IMG/VR virus record: IMGVR_UViG_3300005731_000180
Location: 1 to 64,000 of that record
From: a virus
DNA length: 64,000 bases
Direction: 5' to 3' (one strand)
Each line of letters starts with the position of its first letter. The first letter of the stretch is position 1. This document shows, in pieces, positions 38,811 through 48,257 of the stretch. The translations under genes and the position numbers were made by a program. Under the pieces are notes generated by a model. The model saw nothing but the letters and a program-made list of their open reading frames with translations. It was not told the origin of the DNA and searched no databases.

Positions 38811-40339
38811 TATTTCTTGCTACCTACCATTTGGAGAAGCTTTCTCAGTCCGTCTAGTTCTGCCTTAGCATCTGCTCCATCTTTTAGCATTTCTTTGTTT
38901 CTGTCCTGCATCATAACAGTATTAACTGATTCTCCAGAGTTAATTCTATCTGGAAGTAAATCCCCTGAGTAAGAGTCACCTTCGATAATTCGTCCTTCTT
39001 CCATTTCTTCAGGACTTCTAAGGCCACGTAAAACTTCTAATAGTTCGTCTTGTGCATTATCGTTTACCGCAAGTTCTCCGTTGTCGATAGCTTCGTCTAC
39101 TCTTCCACCATCTGCCATTCTCTCAGAACTTTCTATCATCTGCTCCTCGATACCACCATTCGCATACATATCACGTTCTTCGTGTGTCATTGGATGGATA
39201 AGGTCGTTAACGTCAGATTCAGCTTGTCCAGAAGCTCCTGCAAACTCACCAGGTTGGATACCTTCCATAACCTCTTCGTCTTTCATTTCCGACTTTTTAG
39301 TAAGCTCACTTAAAGCTTGTAGTGCTTGAATGAACTCCGCAGGTACTTCCTTATTATTATACATGTTCTCTGTTTCCTTGTCAATATCTTCTGCTAACCC
39401 ACCGTTTTCGTATTTAACTCCACCATTATTCATATAGCTTGCACCTGCTGTTGCTGCTCCTAGAAGAAGTCCTCTAGTTCCTGCCGCTTCTGCTTGTGCT
39501 GCCTGAGCTTGTGACTGTGCCTGTTGTCCATAAGCTTGTGCTACATTTCCCATTGCACTTTGCATACCAGTAGCTTTTTGTAACTGATTCTGGTATTGCT
39601 GTTGGATTAATCCTTTATTAGCTGCTTGTTGTTGGTTTAACGTAGATGCTCTTTGATTTTCAATAGCCTGTCTCTGAGCAAGGTTAGCTTGTTGGGCTTG
39701 TGCTCTTTGCATTGCGTTAAATTGGTTAATAGCATCTCTAGCTTTTGCTGCTGAACTTTGTTCTTGGAATTGCTGACCTCTGAAGGCTCCAGCTTGTTGT
39801 CCAAGTTGAGAAAGTGCTGCCCTTCTCGCTTGCGCTTGTTGGATTGCCAATCTGTCAGCTCCCTCTGCTGCTCTACTTGCAGAAGCTTGCGAACTTGCCA
39901 ATCTAGCTGCTAATTCCTGACCTCCACCAGATACACCTCTTTGTGCCATGTCTGATAAGATGGATTGCTGTCTTGCTTTTTCTTCTGCTCCGACTTGTCT
40001 TTGCAATTGTCTCATAGCAGCTCTATCTTCCTCACTAAATCCCTTTTCTGAAAGTTCTTTAAGTTGAGTTAGAGCAGACCTTTGAGCTTCTTCCGACTGT
40101 GCATCAGGAGCAATATCCGCAAGTGATGTGTCACCTAGTTGTTCTGCTTGTTGCAGACCTACTAATTGTGGGATTTCGAGAGCTAGTTTTTGTTTTTCAA
40201 TATCAGGAATTTGGAGCTTGTCCAGTTCTTCCATAGCTCTCTTATACATCTGCATTTGAGACGCTGCTGCTCCTGCTCCTGCATTTGGGTCTGCTGTCAG
40301 TCCTAGAGCTTGAGTTGCACCACTCACTAATTTACCCAT
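38810..40339 (-). CDS. Gln/Ala-rich internal virion protein candidate
   Basis: 509 residues; AAAGGAGTAAATA upstream. The N-terminal 300 residues are Gln/Ala-rich helices. Then comes an acidic half with N-G-G elements (YMNNGGVKYENGG; MYANGGIEEQM; MADGGRVDEA). Such elements recur in virion proteins of marine phages. Placed between a GNAT-like protein and the transglycosylase, as T7 gp14-gp16 follow gp13. Ejection protein by position and composition. Confidence 0.6.
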   Translation of the reverse strand: MGKLVSGATQALGLTADPNAGAGAAASQMQMYKRAMEELDKLQIPDIEKQKLALEIPQLVGLQQAEQLGDTSLADIAPDAQSEEAQRSALTQLKELSEKGFSEEDRAAMRQLQRQVGAEEKARQQSILSDMAQRGVSGGGQELAARLASSQASASRAAEGADRLAIQQAQARRAALSQLGQQAGAFRGQQFQEQSSAAKARDAINQFNAMQRAQAQQANLAQRQAIENQRASTLNQQQAANKGLIQQQYQNQLQKATGMQSAMGNVAQAYGQQAQSQAQAAQAEAAGTRGLLLGAATAGASYMNNGGVKYENGGLAEDIDKETENMYNNKEVPAEFIQALQALSELTKKSEMKDEEVMEGIQPGEFAGASGQAESDVNDLIHPMTHEERDMYANGGIEEQMIESSERMADGGRVDEAIDNGELAVNDNAQDELLEVLRGLRSPEEMEEGRIIEGDSYSGDLLPDRINSGESVNTVMMQDRNKEMLKDGADAKAELDGLRKLLQMVGSKK

Positions 40340-40342
40340 TAT

Positions 40343-40678
40343 TTACTCCTTTAAGTCTTTAATAAAATATGTTTGTTCGTCTGTTCCACTAATTATTTTA
40401 TAACCGTTTGATTTAATAAATTGGACAGCTTCTTTATAGTTTAATGCGTTATTCGCTGCCGTACACATTATCCCGATTTTTCCATTTAACCTTGCGATAG
40501 CTTCAATCTGTTTTCCAAATTGTGAACCTGCTTTAGTTCGTCTATAAGGTTTGGCGATAAAAAGGTCTACAATAAAAAGGTAATCTCCATCGAACTTGTA
40601 GCTGATAAATCCCTTATCATTCTCTATCGTAATAGCACCTTCTCTTTCTTCGACATATTGTGCGTAAAAGCTACTCAT
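40343..40678 (-). CDS. GNAT-fold-like protein (gp13-like position)
   Basis: 111 residues; start overlaps the previous stop (TAATG). Pattern of a GNAT acetyltransferase core: GDYLFIVDLFIAKPYRRTKA then GSQFGKQIEAIAR, a strand with GKIGIMCTA and NYKEAVQFIKSNGYKIISGT. The Q/R-x-x-G-x-A/G acyl-CoA loop is only partly kept (RRTKAGSQ), so catalysis is unsure. Small GNAT-like proteins occur at the gp13 position, between tail and ejection genes, in T7-like phages. Confidence 0.6.
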   Translation of the reverse strand: MSSFYAQYVEEREGAITIENDKGFISYKFDGDYLFIVDLFIAKPYRRTKAGSQFGKQIEAIARLNGKIGIMCTAANNALNYKEAVQFIKSNGYKIISGTDEQTYFIKDLKE

Positions 40679-42297
40679 TACTTTTCCAATAACTTTCTAA
40701 GAAGTTGGGCTTTAGATTGCTTTACTGCTCCATTAGCTGCCTGTATAGGTGAAAGTACCTGATTAGGATTGTACTTTGATTGGAGTCCTAAGTAATCCTT
40801 ATATGTTCCGCTATCTTGAATTGCCGATAAAAGTCTAGACAAGTTATATCGTTGTTTATTTTCATCTAGACCTGTTGTAGTTATTGTGCTAATTCCTGAA
40901 CTTCTACTTCCTATTCTACGTGTTTCTTGTGGATTATATGTTTGCTCTGTAACACCTAAGTTTGCTAGTAATCTTCTATCAGAATCCGATAATGCACCTT
41001 GAGAACCTTTTCTTATTACGTCCAAACCTTGCGTAAATAAATCCTGAGCTCCTTGTGATCCTAACTGCTTAAGTCCTACCCATCCACCTAAGTCTAATCC
41101 TAAATTCTCACCAGCTCTTTGATATCCTAAACCTGCCATACCTTGCTCGTATTCAGACTTTCTCTGTCCAATAATATCTTGTAGTGCTTTTAATCCTGTT
41201 GGGTCTTCAGCTCCAACTTGTGTCGGGTCTAAAATAATATCTTGCTCTCTACCTGCTAATCTGGCTAAAGCTTGCGATCTTGCTAAGTCTTCTGCTGTGG
41301 CCAATGAACTTGCAGTAGCTTGTCTTAAGTAAGTAGACGGATCAACTCCATATAATCTATCGTATCCAAGTTGGTCAATATTTTCTTGAGTAAGTTGTCC
41401 ACTTTCAAAAGCTTGTTTAAGGTTATTAATTCCTTCAAGTCTTCCTTCAACTTGTCCTCTTAATGCTTCTGTAGCCTGTTCTGCTCCAGATGTAAGTTGT
41501 TGACGGATATCTGCCGCACCTGCTGACAATTCTCCACGTTGAGCTAGAGCTTGCTTTCTGGCCTCTGCCAAAGCCTGTTGCTGTTGTTTAGCAGCATCTT
41601 GAGCTTGTGTTACAATTCTTTCTCCAGCTTGTCTGTCACCACTTAGAATAAGTTCATCTAGTGCCGACTGTCCTGCTGTATATTTTTGTCCTTGTCCAGC
41701 AAAAGCTTGTCTCAGAAGGTCAGATTTACGTCCTGTAGCCGCTTGCTGTGCAATGTTACCTAGCCTTTGAGCTTGTGCTTTGGCTTGCGTTAAATCCAAT
41801 TCTGGAGTCTGTGCTTTCATTTGAGAAGCTTGTTGGAACTGCTGTATAGCTTGGTCTTCTAATTGTTGACCTGCACCGATATTCTGCGCTTGCTGTAATG
41901 CACTTTGAGCTTGTTGAAATGCTCTCTGTTGCATATCACGTTGTTGATTTACTTTAGACATAAAGTCTGACTGTTGCTTCTGAATTTGCTGTCCAACTGC
42001 CTGAGCCTGACTTTGTGTTGCTTTTTCCACACCTTGGGAAATACTTTGAGGCTTGTTAGCCGCTACGTATTTACGTAAGTCAGCACCCATTCCAGAACCT
42101 TTTGTAGACTTTGGAGCAGGAGCTTGAGTTGGCGAACCAGAGGCACTTGCAGGAGCCTGTGAACCGCCCATAGGAGCTTGCTGTCCTTGTTGTTGTGGCG
42201 CAGCTTGTCCTCCCATAGATTGGGCTTGAGAACTTGGGCCAAGAGTATTCATCCTAGCTAATTCGTCATTATCGTTCTTAGTCTTGAAAAATGCCAT
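40678..42297 (-). CDS. Gln/Ala-rich internal virion protein candidate
   Basis: 539 residues; AAAGAGGTAAC upstream. Extreme Gln/Ala content (QQKQQSDFMSKVNQQRDMQQ), mostly helical, with a Ser/Pro/Gln-rich N-terminal segment. It is the first gene after late-motif copy A. Composition fits the elongated inner-core proteins of short-tailed phages. No family motif. Confidence 0.6.
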   Translation of the reverse strand: MAFFKTKNDNDELARMNTLGPSSQAQSMGGQAAPQQQGQQAPMGGSQAPASASGSPTQAPAPKSTKGSGMGADLRKYVAANKPQSISQGVEKATQSQAQAVGQQIQKQQSDFMSKVNQQRDMQQRAFQQAQSALQQAQNIGAGQQLEDQAIQQFQQASQMKAQTPELDLTQAKAQAQRLGNIAQQAATGRKSDLLRQAFAGQGQKYTAGQSALDELILSGDRQAGERIVTQAQDAAKQQQQALAEARKQALAQRGELSAGAADIRQQLTSGAEQATEALRGQVEGRLEGINNLKQAFESGQLTQENIDQLGYDRLYGVDPSTYLRQATASSLATAEDLARSQALARLAGREQDIILDPTQVGAEDPTGLKALQDIIGQRKSEYEQGMAGLGYQRAGENLGLDLGGWVGLKQLGSQGAQDLFTQGLDVIRKGSQGALSDSDRRLLANLGVTEQTYNPQETRRIGSRSSGISTITTTGLDENKQRYNLSRLLSAIQDSGTYKDYLGLQSKYNPNQVLSPIQAANGAVKQSKAQLLRKLLEK

Positions 42298-42320
42298 GTT
42301 ACCTCTTTATTTTATACTAA

Positions 42321-42352
42321 TAGTTGTTAAATTATCGTAACCTATTGTTATT
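42321..42352 (-). promoter_or_regulatory. Putative late promoter, copy A
   Basis: Minus-strand AAT-AA-CAA-TAGG-TTAC-GATAA-TTTAACAACTA. It fits the whole shared pattern, lies in the 58-bp gap before the gene starting at 42297, 24 bp from its ATG. Confidence 0.8.
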
Positions 42353-42354
42353 CT

Positions 42355-42768
42355 TTATGAAAATTCCAACTTAAGGATGATTTGGTACTTGTTATTGGCC
42401 TGTAAACCTGCTACGTGCTTGATTTCGTATCCACCTGTTCCAAGTGAAGAAAAGGTTACAAAAGGAGCAGAAGTTGGATAAATAGCTGCATTTGTTAGGT
42501 TTAATGCAGAAACTACCTGTGAACCTATAGCCCCAACATTAGAACTGAACTGTGTCTTTGTCGTAGGAACTCCATTAGAGTTTACAGTAACTTCAAATTG
42601 GACTAACTTGGACTTCAGGTTAGTAAAATCCAAGTTACCGTTTACGACGTTGATTATCTGCTCGATGTGGTGATTAAATGAAGAGGCGATATATCCGATT
42701 ACCTGACGTTGTTCGTCATTAAAGTTTCCTTCTTCCGTCAATCTTCTTAGGTTATCTAATTGTGACAT
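42355..42768 (-). CDS. Hypothetical structural protein
   Basis: 137 residues from the ATG at 42768, which overlaps the previous stop (TAATG) behind GGTGGAG. Helical start (LDNLRRLTEEGNFNDEQRQV), then a beta-rich part (LTNAAIYPTSAPFVTFSSLG). Last gene of the tail unit. No family recognised. Confidence 0.6.
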   Translation of the reverse strand: MSQLDNLRRLTEEGNFNDEQRQVIGYIASSFNHHIEQIINVVNGNLDFTNLKSKLVQFEVTVNSNGVPTTKTQFSSNVGAIGSQVVSALNLTNAAIYPTSAPFVTFSSLGTGGYEIKHVAGLQANNKYQIILKLEFS

Positions 42769-45700
42769 TATCTCCACCTTCTCTTCGAGATTGATCTAGG
42801 ATTCATGGTAATACCAACAATCTTAAACTTCTCTCTAGCGTTTACGTGTTTGAATCTGATTCTCAAATATCCGCATTTCTGCTTATTTCTTGGAACAATT
42901 CTTCTGATAGGAGTTTCAGAACCTCTTCCTCCAAAGTTTGATGAACCAAAGCTACCGTTACCAAAGTCTCCAATATCTCTAGCTAGGAAGTCCGAAAACT
43001 CAAAGGCCTGTGAAATGTCGGAATTAAATCCAATTGTTCCAGAATAAAAGTTTGTCTGATCGAACATTAATGTTGCATCTTGAACTTGCTTAAGTAACTG
43101 CGGGTCTCCGAAATGCTGTGGTGCCCACTCAATATCTGTTTGGATACCTTCGTAGATTAAAACAGTTCCTTGTAGGAAAGCAGAGTTTTTATTGACACTA
43201 ACAGTATTTCCTGAAAAGGGTATATTTGTAACAATAGCTTCATAAGTGACAGTTTTAGTATAAGTCGTATATGATTTAATAGAAGTGTCACAACTCGGAT
43301 CATTTAGCTCACCTATTAGCGTATTAAACTCTGTTAATAAAGTAGTAAAGTTACTTGAGTACGAAGTAGCAGTTACCGTTCCTGATGAATCATCTGCAAC
43401 AAGTTTTGTATTTAGATCGTTCATTTTGTTTGTAATATTGTCGCCAGGTGATGCTTCTAACGTCGAGAAGTAATCTGTATCATCCAAACCAGAATCAATA
43501 TCCAATCTCTTTAAAAGAGAGTTAAAACGATTTAGAGTAACTGTCTGGGCTTGGTAAACAACATCTCCCACTGTTACATTACTCGCATTAGAGAGTGTTA
43601 ATTCAAGGTCTCCAATTGCATTAGTCGGAAGTGTTAAGGCAAAATCCAAGTCAGCATAATCGCTTCTATCGTCGTCTTTTCTTTCTCGTCTAATTATATT
43701 ATCTGCTCCATCTCCGATATACATTTTATCATCTGAAGTATTAACTAGTCCGCATGTTCCACCTATTGTCCACCTTGTCCAAGAACGAGTGAAATAATTG
43801 TAACGGTACATTTGTGTTGCTACAGTATCTCCTGTTTCTGTAGGTAGTGCAATTAAGTAACTTCTATCCGACTCGTAAGCTATTGCGAAAGAAGTAAGTT
43901 TATAATCGTACCTTGGGTTAGTAACACCTAGAATCTTATCCTCAATATCCGTTGAAATAATAAATGGAGATGACTCTGTAATAGTCGCAATTCCTTGGGA
44001 CGTTAGAGCGTAAATTTGGTTGTTCAAAATAACTGCCGTATCAGGAGCTAGTACTTGTACTGAAGATTCTACTAGTCGTGAATTGAACGGAGAAGACGTA
44101 CCTGTTACTAGATAAATCCCATCTTCTTTCATAACGATTAGGTTATCTCGTAGTGCCAAAATTCTCTGAATTGCCTTATCTTTAGGGCCAATGTCAATAA
44201 AGTTTACTAATGGAACTGCTTCTGGTTTTCCAAACTTAGAGTAATACAATCTGTTCCCTGCTACTTCATTATCAGATTCCACATCTGCTAAAAACCAAGT
44301 ACCTGTAGTACCTGCTCCTGTTACGTTTACTGGAATTGAGAAAGTGTTTGGATCAATTACCGTTACTGTATATTTTCCTAAAAGAGCAGGAGTAGAGTCT
44401 GTACCGTAAATAAATACTTCCTGCCCAGAAACAAGTCCATGAGTAGCTGATGTTATTACAGATGGATTTGCTGCACTAATTCCTGTGATAGTGTTAGTCT
44501 GTGATAAAGTTGGATCAAACTCTGCGCCATTAGCGTCTAAGCTTCCTAAAAAGAAACTTCCATCTGCTAGTTCTCTAGATTCCAGAGAAATAATACCAGG
44601 TAAATCATCCGGACTTGACAAGTAAGTAGCTCTAACTGGAGAACTCGTATCCTTGTTTATAATCTTAACAAGTGATCTAGCAGTTTCATCAATTGCCTGT
44701 CCAACAGAAGCTAAACTTGAAAGAAGAACTTCATTTGAAGCTGAATCCTCTCCATCACCAGCCGTTGAAGGAGCAGCGAAAGTAAATCCTGTAGGTGTCG
44801 AACCGTCTACTGCGTTGTCAACATTTCCGTTCTTATTCCAAGTAACTGTTACTGTAGCAGTTGAAACTGAAGTCGAGAATTCTCCCGAAGCTAGTAAAGC
44901 TGCTGATAAAGCTGTAGCAACATCTCCTACTGTGTCGTTTGTGTTGATATCTACTCGTATCCCGACTCTTGCAGTTACTTCAGGATCAGATGCACCTGCA
45001 CCAGTAGAAAACCAAACATAGTATTTTCTTTCATTTCTTGCTGTATTAATTAAAAAATATGTACCGTCTAGTGAGTCCGAAACATCGGCAACAGTGGTAA
45101 TATCTTGTACCTGTGTAGCTCCAACAAACGTGTACTCTCTAGAGGTATCTCCGTTACCTATTACGATTCCAGAAGTTCCAGAAACGAAGTCATCTACCGA
45201 TAATACTCTTAGTTGTAGTCTGTGGAAAGTAGATGTGTTTGCGTAGAACATGAAGTTCTTAAATAGCTCAACATCTTTTGCTACAGGCGGTTTCTCATTG
45301 GCTTGTAAGATACCTTCTCCGTTTACAGGGTTTGTATATAAAAATGCACCTTGCTCTCTGAATGACTCAGGAGTGGCATCACTTACAGATATCTCTTTTG
45401 CTGATAGTTCTGAAGTAGTTGGAAAATCTTCGAATAAGAAGTTGTGTTCATCACCTGGTTCGATATCATCAAGTGTAAGGCCTTCTGGAGTTGTGACTAC
45501 TCCTGTTCTGTAAACTTGGTAAAAGTAATCAGTTGAGTCTACTTCAGTTGGGATTGTAAAAGTAAGGTTAACATTAGCTGCTGTCCCTGTTACAATAGAA
45601 CCTTGCTCTGTTACTGAGATAGTAAACCCTGTTCCGTTTACAGACGAGTCTGAAGCATCTGTGAGGTTTTCTCCTGCTTCTGTAGACGTTACTGTGATTA

Positions 45701-46553
45701 CATTACTTGCCACTTCAACCGTGAAAGGTAAGTTAGATATAGCAGCAGCTACTAATATAGCAACATCATCTGCTGTAGTAGCACCTGAAATGTCAACTTT
45801 TACTTTAGTCTTACCGAAAGTATCAGAATCAGTTGGCTCTGTTCCAGAACCTGTTTTATCCATCCATAACATGTAATCAACAGTTGACGAACTAATAAAG
45901 AAATACGTTAAGTCAGTAATAGAAGCCGAGGCCACTGTAGTTATTGAAATAGTCTCAGATAAGTTAACATCTGACGTACTATTAGTGATTACTAATCTAG
46001 AACTTGGACTTCCTAGTATTATGTTATTGTTATTATCTCGCTTACCCCAAACAATCCTGTAAGCTACTTTTGAACTTGATGGAAGAAAACCTGCTGTCGT
46101 AAAGTCTAACTGACCTTCCAAGTCTAAAGCTTTAGGCCCTCCTGCTTGTTCAATAGACCCTGCTACAATCTGTGACGCAGAAGTAGCTGATATCTTTTTA
46201 ATCCCTGAATTTGAGGTCATATAAAAGTTACCATTAGATTCTTTACCTTTAATTCTGGCAGTTCCAGAAGGCTCAGTAAGTGACTCTGTGAAAGACGTAA
46301 AAGTACCTGTAGAGTCGTCAAATTGTAAAGTAGACCCAAAGTGTCTTAGGATTCTATCTTTATATACAAGTAACTGTTTAGCTCTATCAGTAGAACTTGG
46401 TAGTTCGTCTCCGTATTGGCTAAGTCCTCTTCTTGGCTCTGCTACATCTGGAGTATCAATAACGATATTATCAGCCTTAGTTAGATAACCGTCATTGTTT
46501 GATAGCTCGTTGTCGAAGGTTTTTAGTCCTCGACATTTTAGAATAGTTCCCAT
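42768..46553 (-). CDS. Large tail tube/nozzle-like protein (T7 gp12-like)
   Basis: 1261 residues. The start LKCRGLKTFDNELSNNDGYL and the centre (ILALRDNLIVMKEDGIYLVT; NNQIYALTSQGIATI; SDKMYIGDGADNIIRRERKD) read as beta-propeller blades as in T7 gp12-type nozzle proteins. Two inserted modules at about 215-320 and 495-600 share a pattern with the protein at 48258 (Y-Y-V-W-F ... D-P-x-V ... V-x-I-x-x ... T-G-F-T). Follows a gp11-like gene. Likely the tail tip of a short tail. Confidence 0.65.
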   Translation of the reverse strand: MGTILKCRGLKTFDNELSNNDGYLTKADNIVIDTPDVAEPRRGLSQYGDELPSSTDRAKQLLVYKDRILRHFGSTLQFDDSTGTFTSFTESLTEPSGTARIKGKESNGNFYMTSNSGIKKISATSASQIVAGSIEQAGGPKALDLEGQLDFTTAGFLPSSSKVAYRIVWGKRDNNNNIILGSPSSRLVITNSTSDVNLSETISITTVASASITDLTYFFISSSTVDYMLWMDKTGSGTEPTDSDTFGKTKVKVDISGATTADDVAILVAAAISNLPFTVEVASNVITVTSTEAGENLTDASDSSVNGTGFTISVTEQGSIVTGTAANVNLTFTIPTEVDSTDYFYQVYRTGVVTTPEGLTLDDIEPGDEHNFLFEDFPTTSELSAKEISVSDATPESFREQGAFLYTNPVNGEGILQANEKPPVAKDVELFKNFMFYANTSTFHRLQLRVLSVDDFVSGTSGIVIGNGDTSREYTFVGATQVQDITTVADVSDSLDGTYFLINTARNERKYYVWFSTGAGASDPEVTARVGIRVDINTNDTVGDVATALSAALLASGEFSTSVSTATVTVTWNKNGNVDNAVDGSTPTGFTFAAPSTAGDGEDSASNEVLLSSLASVGQAIDETARSLVKIINKDTSSPVRATYLSSPDDLPGIISLESRELADGSFFLGSLDANGAEFDPTLSQTNTITGISAANPSVITSATHGLVSGQEVFIYGTDSTPALLGKYTVTVIDPNTFSIPVNVTGAGTTGTWFLADVESDNEVAGNRLYYSKFGKPEAVPLVNFIDIGPKDKAIQRILALRDNLIVMKEDGIYLVTGTSSPFNSRLVESSVQVLAPDTAVILNNQIYALTSQGIATITESSPFIISTDIEDKILGVTNPRYDYKLTSFAIAYESDRSYLIALPTETGDTVATQMYRYNYFTRSWTRWTIGGTCGLVNTSDDKMYIGDGADNIIRRERKDDDRSDYADLDFALTLPTNAIGDLELTLSNASNVTVGDVVYQAQTVTLNRFNSLLKRLDIDSGLDDTDYFSTLEASPGDNITNKMNDLNTKLVADDSSGTVTATSYSSNFTTLLTEFNTLIGELNDPSCDTSIKSYTTYTKTVTYEAIVTNIPFSGNTVSVNKNSAFLQGTVLIYEGIQTDIEWAPQHFGDPQLLKQVQDATLMFDQTNFYSGTIGFNSDISQAFEFSDFLARDIGDFGNGSFGSSNFGGRGSETPIRRIVPRNKQKCGYLRIRFKHVNAREKFKIVGITMNPRSISKRRWR

Positions 46554-46555
46554 TA

Positions 46556-47545
46556 TTAATATCCACTTTTATTAAACCCACCTCTTTGTTGACTGAGAGT
46601 TGAGTGTCTGTTTACGATCTTCTTGTTACTTCCATCTACTCTATCGTTCAAGATAGTACTTAAACTCTTTTCCATCTTAGAAAGTTGCCTCTCTAGAGAT
46701 TGTTTAGCTTGCTCGTCGTTAAGACCCTCTGCTACTGAAATGGCCACTAACTGAGCTAACACAGAATGAAGTTCTGTTGGGACATTTGGCACAGGTGTTT
46801 CCTGTGTAGCTGTTAGGTAGTCTCCTACCGCTAAGTCTGACGGAATAGTGTCTGGATCGCTGATAGTTACAGTTTTCATTGAACTAGACACTGCCGATAC
46901 AGTAATGTCATATCCAAGAATATTATGCGGACTCTTGTATTTAACAAAGTCACACCCTTCTGTGACTAGTCCAGAAAAATCAGTTGGGAAGTTTGACATG
47001 GTAATTATTCCAGTGTCTCTATCAATTGCTGTAATCTTTCCTACTTCGCTTTCTTTTACCATCATACTAGGCTGCATGTAGTAGTACATTCTAAGACTTC
47101 CAGAGCTTACTGGAAAATCATTCAACAACTTCACGTTGTTATCCTCCAACATATAGCTGAAACCTTGTTCATCCCAAGACGTGAAACCTCTAGACCCTTG
47201 ATAAGCATAGTGATCTGGAAGGTCGATTCTATGCATCTCGTAAATTACCTGATTGGCAAACTCAACTGTTGGGTCTTGTACATAGAATATGTCTCTTAAT
47301 TTATTTCCAGCAGCTCTCGAAGGAATATCGTATGTGTAAGTGTTTTGGACAAGTGATACGTCTTCTTTCGTCACTAAGTACTCTTCATATTTTGAAATGA
47401 TTTCTGTAGCAAGAAAAACATCCATCTCGTTATTCATCATCTCGATTAAATCTTCATCAGTATATGAGTCATCATCTGACGGAATAAAAGCTTTTCTGCG
47501 AATAGTTCGAAGTAGCTTATCTGTTGTTAAGGCTTTCTTAGACAT
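46556..47545 (-). CDS. Tail adaptor/tubular A-like protein
   Basis: 329 residues; AAGGATAAGCC upstream. N-terminus LLRTIRRKAFIPSDDDSYTD then EDLIEMMNNEMDVFLATEII is typical of phage head-tail adaptors (gp11/tubular A type), with helices followed by a beta part and a helical end. Directly upstream of the gp12-like gene, the usual order. Confidence 0.6.
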   Translation of the reverse strand: MSKKALTTDKLLRTIRRKAFIPSDDDSYTDEDLIEMMNNEMDVFLATEIISKYEEYLVTKEDVSLVQNTYTYDIPSRAAGNKLRDIFYVQDPTVEFANQVIYEMHRIDLPDHYAYQGSRGFTSWDEQGFSYMLEDNNVKLLNDFPVSSGSLRMYYYMQPSMMVKESEVGKITAIDRDTGIITMSNFPTDFSGLVTEGCDFVKYKSPHNILGYDITVSAVSSSMKTVTISDPDTIPSDLAVGDYLTATQETPVPNVPTELHSVLAQLVAISVAEGLNDEQAKQSLERQLSKMEKSLSTILNDRVDGSNKKIVNRHSTLSQQRGGFNKSGY

Positions 47546-47554
47546 GGCTTATCC

Positions 47555-47890
47555 TTATTTAGTCTTAAGTTTCATCAATTTTTTAAGCTTCTCTTTCAGA
47601 GAATCTGGCATTTCGTAAGAATCTTCTTTTTCCATTAACTTTACGTCTTTGATTTTATCAGCTTCTTCTTTTAGTTCTTTTGGCAATTTGTATCCGCCGT
47701 TTTCGTATTTCTTTTTACCACCGTTCATGGCTTTCATTTCTTTACGTTTTTTGATTAGCTTCTCTGCCATAGATAGGCCTTTCTCAAGTCCTTCTTTAGA
47801 GTCAGAAATTACTGAAACCTTTTGGACTCCTCCGTCCTTCATTTCTTTCATTTTCTTAAGCATTTTCTTACGTTTTTCACATTGATCCAT
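47555..47890 (-). CDS. Lys-rich small virion-associated protein candidate
   Basis: 111 residues; AAGGAGAATCAGAC upstream. About a quarter Lys. Contains MNGGKKKYENGGYKLPKELK, an N-G-G-x-K-Y-E-N-G-G element also seen in the protein at 38810. First gene behind late-motif copy C. Function unknown. Confidence 0.6.
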   Translation of the reverse strand: MDQCEKRKKMLKKMKEMKDGGVQKVSVISDSKEGLEKGLSMAEKLIKKRKEMKAMNGGKKKYENGGYKLPKELKEEADKIKDVKLMEKEDSYEMPDSLKEKLKKLMKLKTK

Positions 47891-47939
47891 GTCTGATTCT
47901 CCTTATTTCGACTACTTACATTTTTCTTGACTGTATATA

Positions 47940-47971
47940 TAGTTGTTAAAATGGGATAAGTACGTGGTATT
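47940..47971 (-). promoter_or_regulatory. Putative late promoter, copy C
   Basis: Minus-strand AAT-AC-CAC-GTAC-TTAT-CCCAT-TTTAACAACTA. One deviation from the pattern (CAC for CAA). 50 bp before the ATG at 47890. Confidence 0.8.
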
Positions 47972-47972
47972 A

Positions 47973-48248
47973 TTACCATTCACCTATAATAATTGCGGTT
48001 ATTCCAGCTCCAGTGGTCACTTTCCAACCACCTGAGTTTTCGGACTGTATATCCAACTCTAGCGAGACAGGAAGTACTGTACTATCAGCATCATAGATTG
48101 GCATAGCCGTATCTCCTCCGTCTTGTATTTTTAACTGACCTGTGATTACTTCAGAAGACGGAACTACTACAACACGATGGATAATATCTCCCATCTTACC
48201 TGAGCCTAGCGTTACGGTTTGATTCTCTCCTACGTATTTGTATGCCAT
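47973..48248 (-). CDS. Small beta-rich structural protein
   Basis: 91 residues; TAGGAGACAAAT upstream. YVGENQTVTLGSGKMGDIIH, then a Trp-Lys-containing beta end (GGWKVTTGAGITAIIIGEW). Looks like a small tail or decoration protein. No family recognised. Confidence 0.55.
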   Translation of the reverse strand: MAYKYVGENQTVTLGSGKMGDIIHRVVVVPSSEVITGQLKIQDGGDTAMPIYDADSTVLPVSLELDIQSENSGGWKVTTGAGITAIIIGEW

Positions 48249-48257
48249 ATTTGTCTC

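Noticed and set aside
45661-45876. Plus-strand open frames opposite the tail and fibre genes
   Set aside because: Low-complexity Ser/Val/Thr shadows of the beta-rich proteins on the minus strand, without ribosome sites.
47490-47532. Seventh late-motif copy (TGTTGTTAAG)
   Set aside because: Only the TTGTTAA part matches; the RTAA and TTG-N2-ATT blocks are absent at the fixed spacing, and the site is coding.
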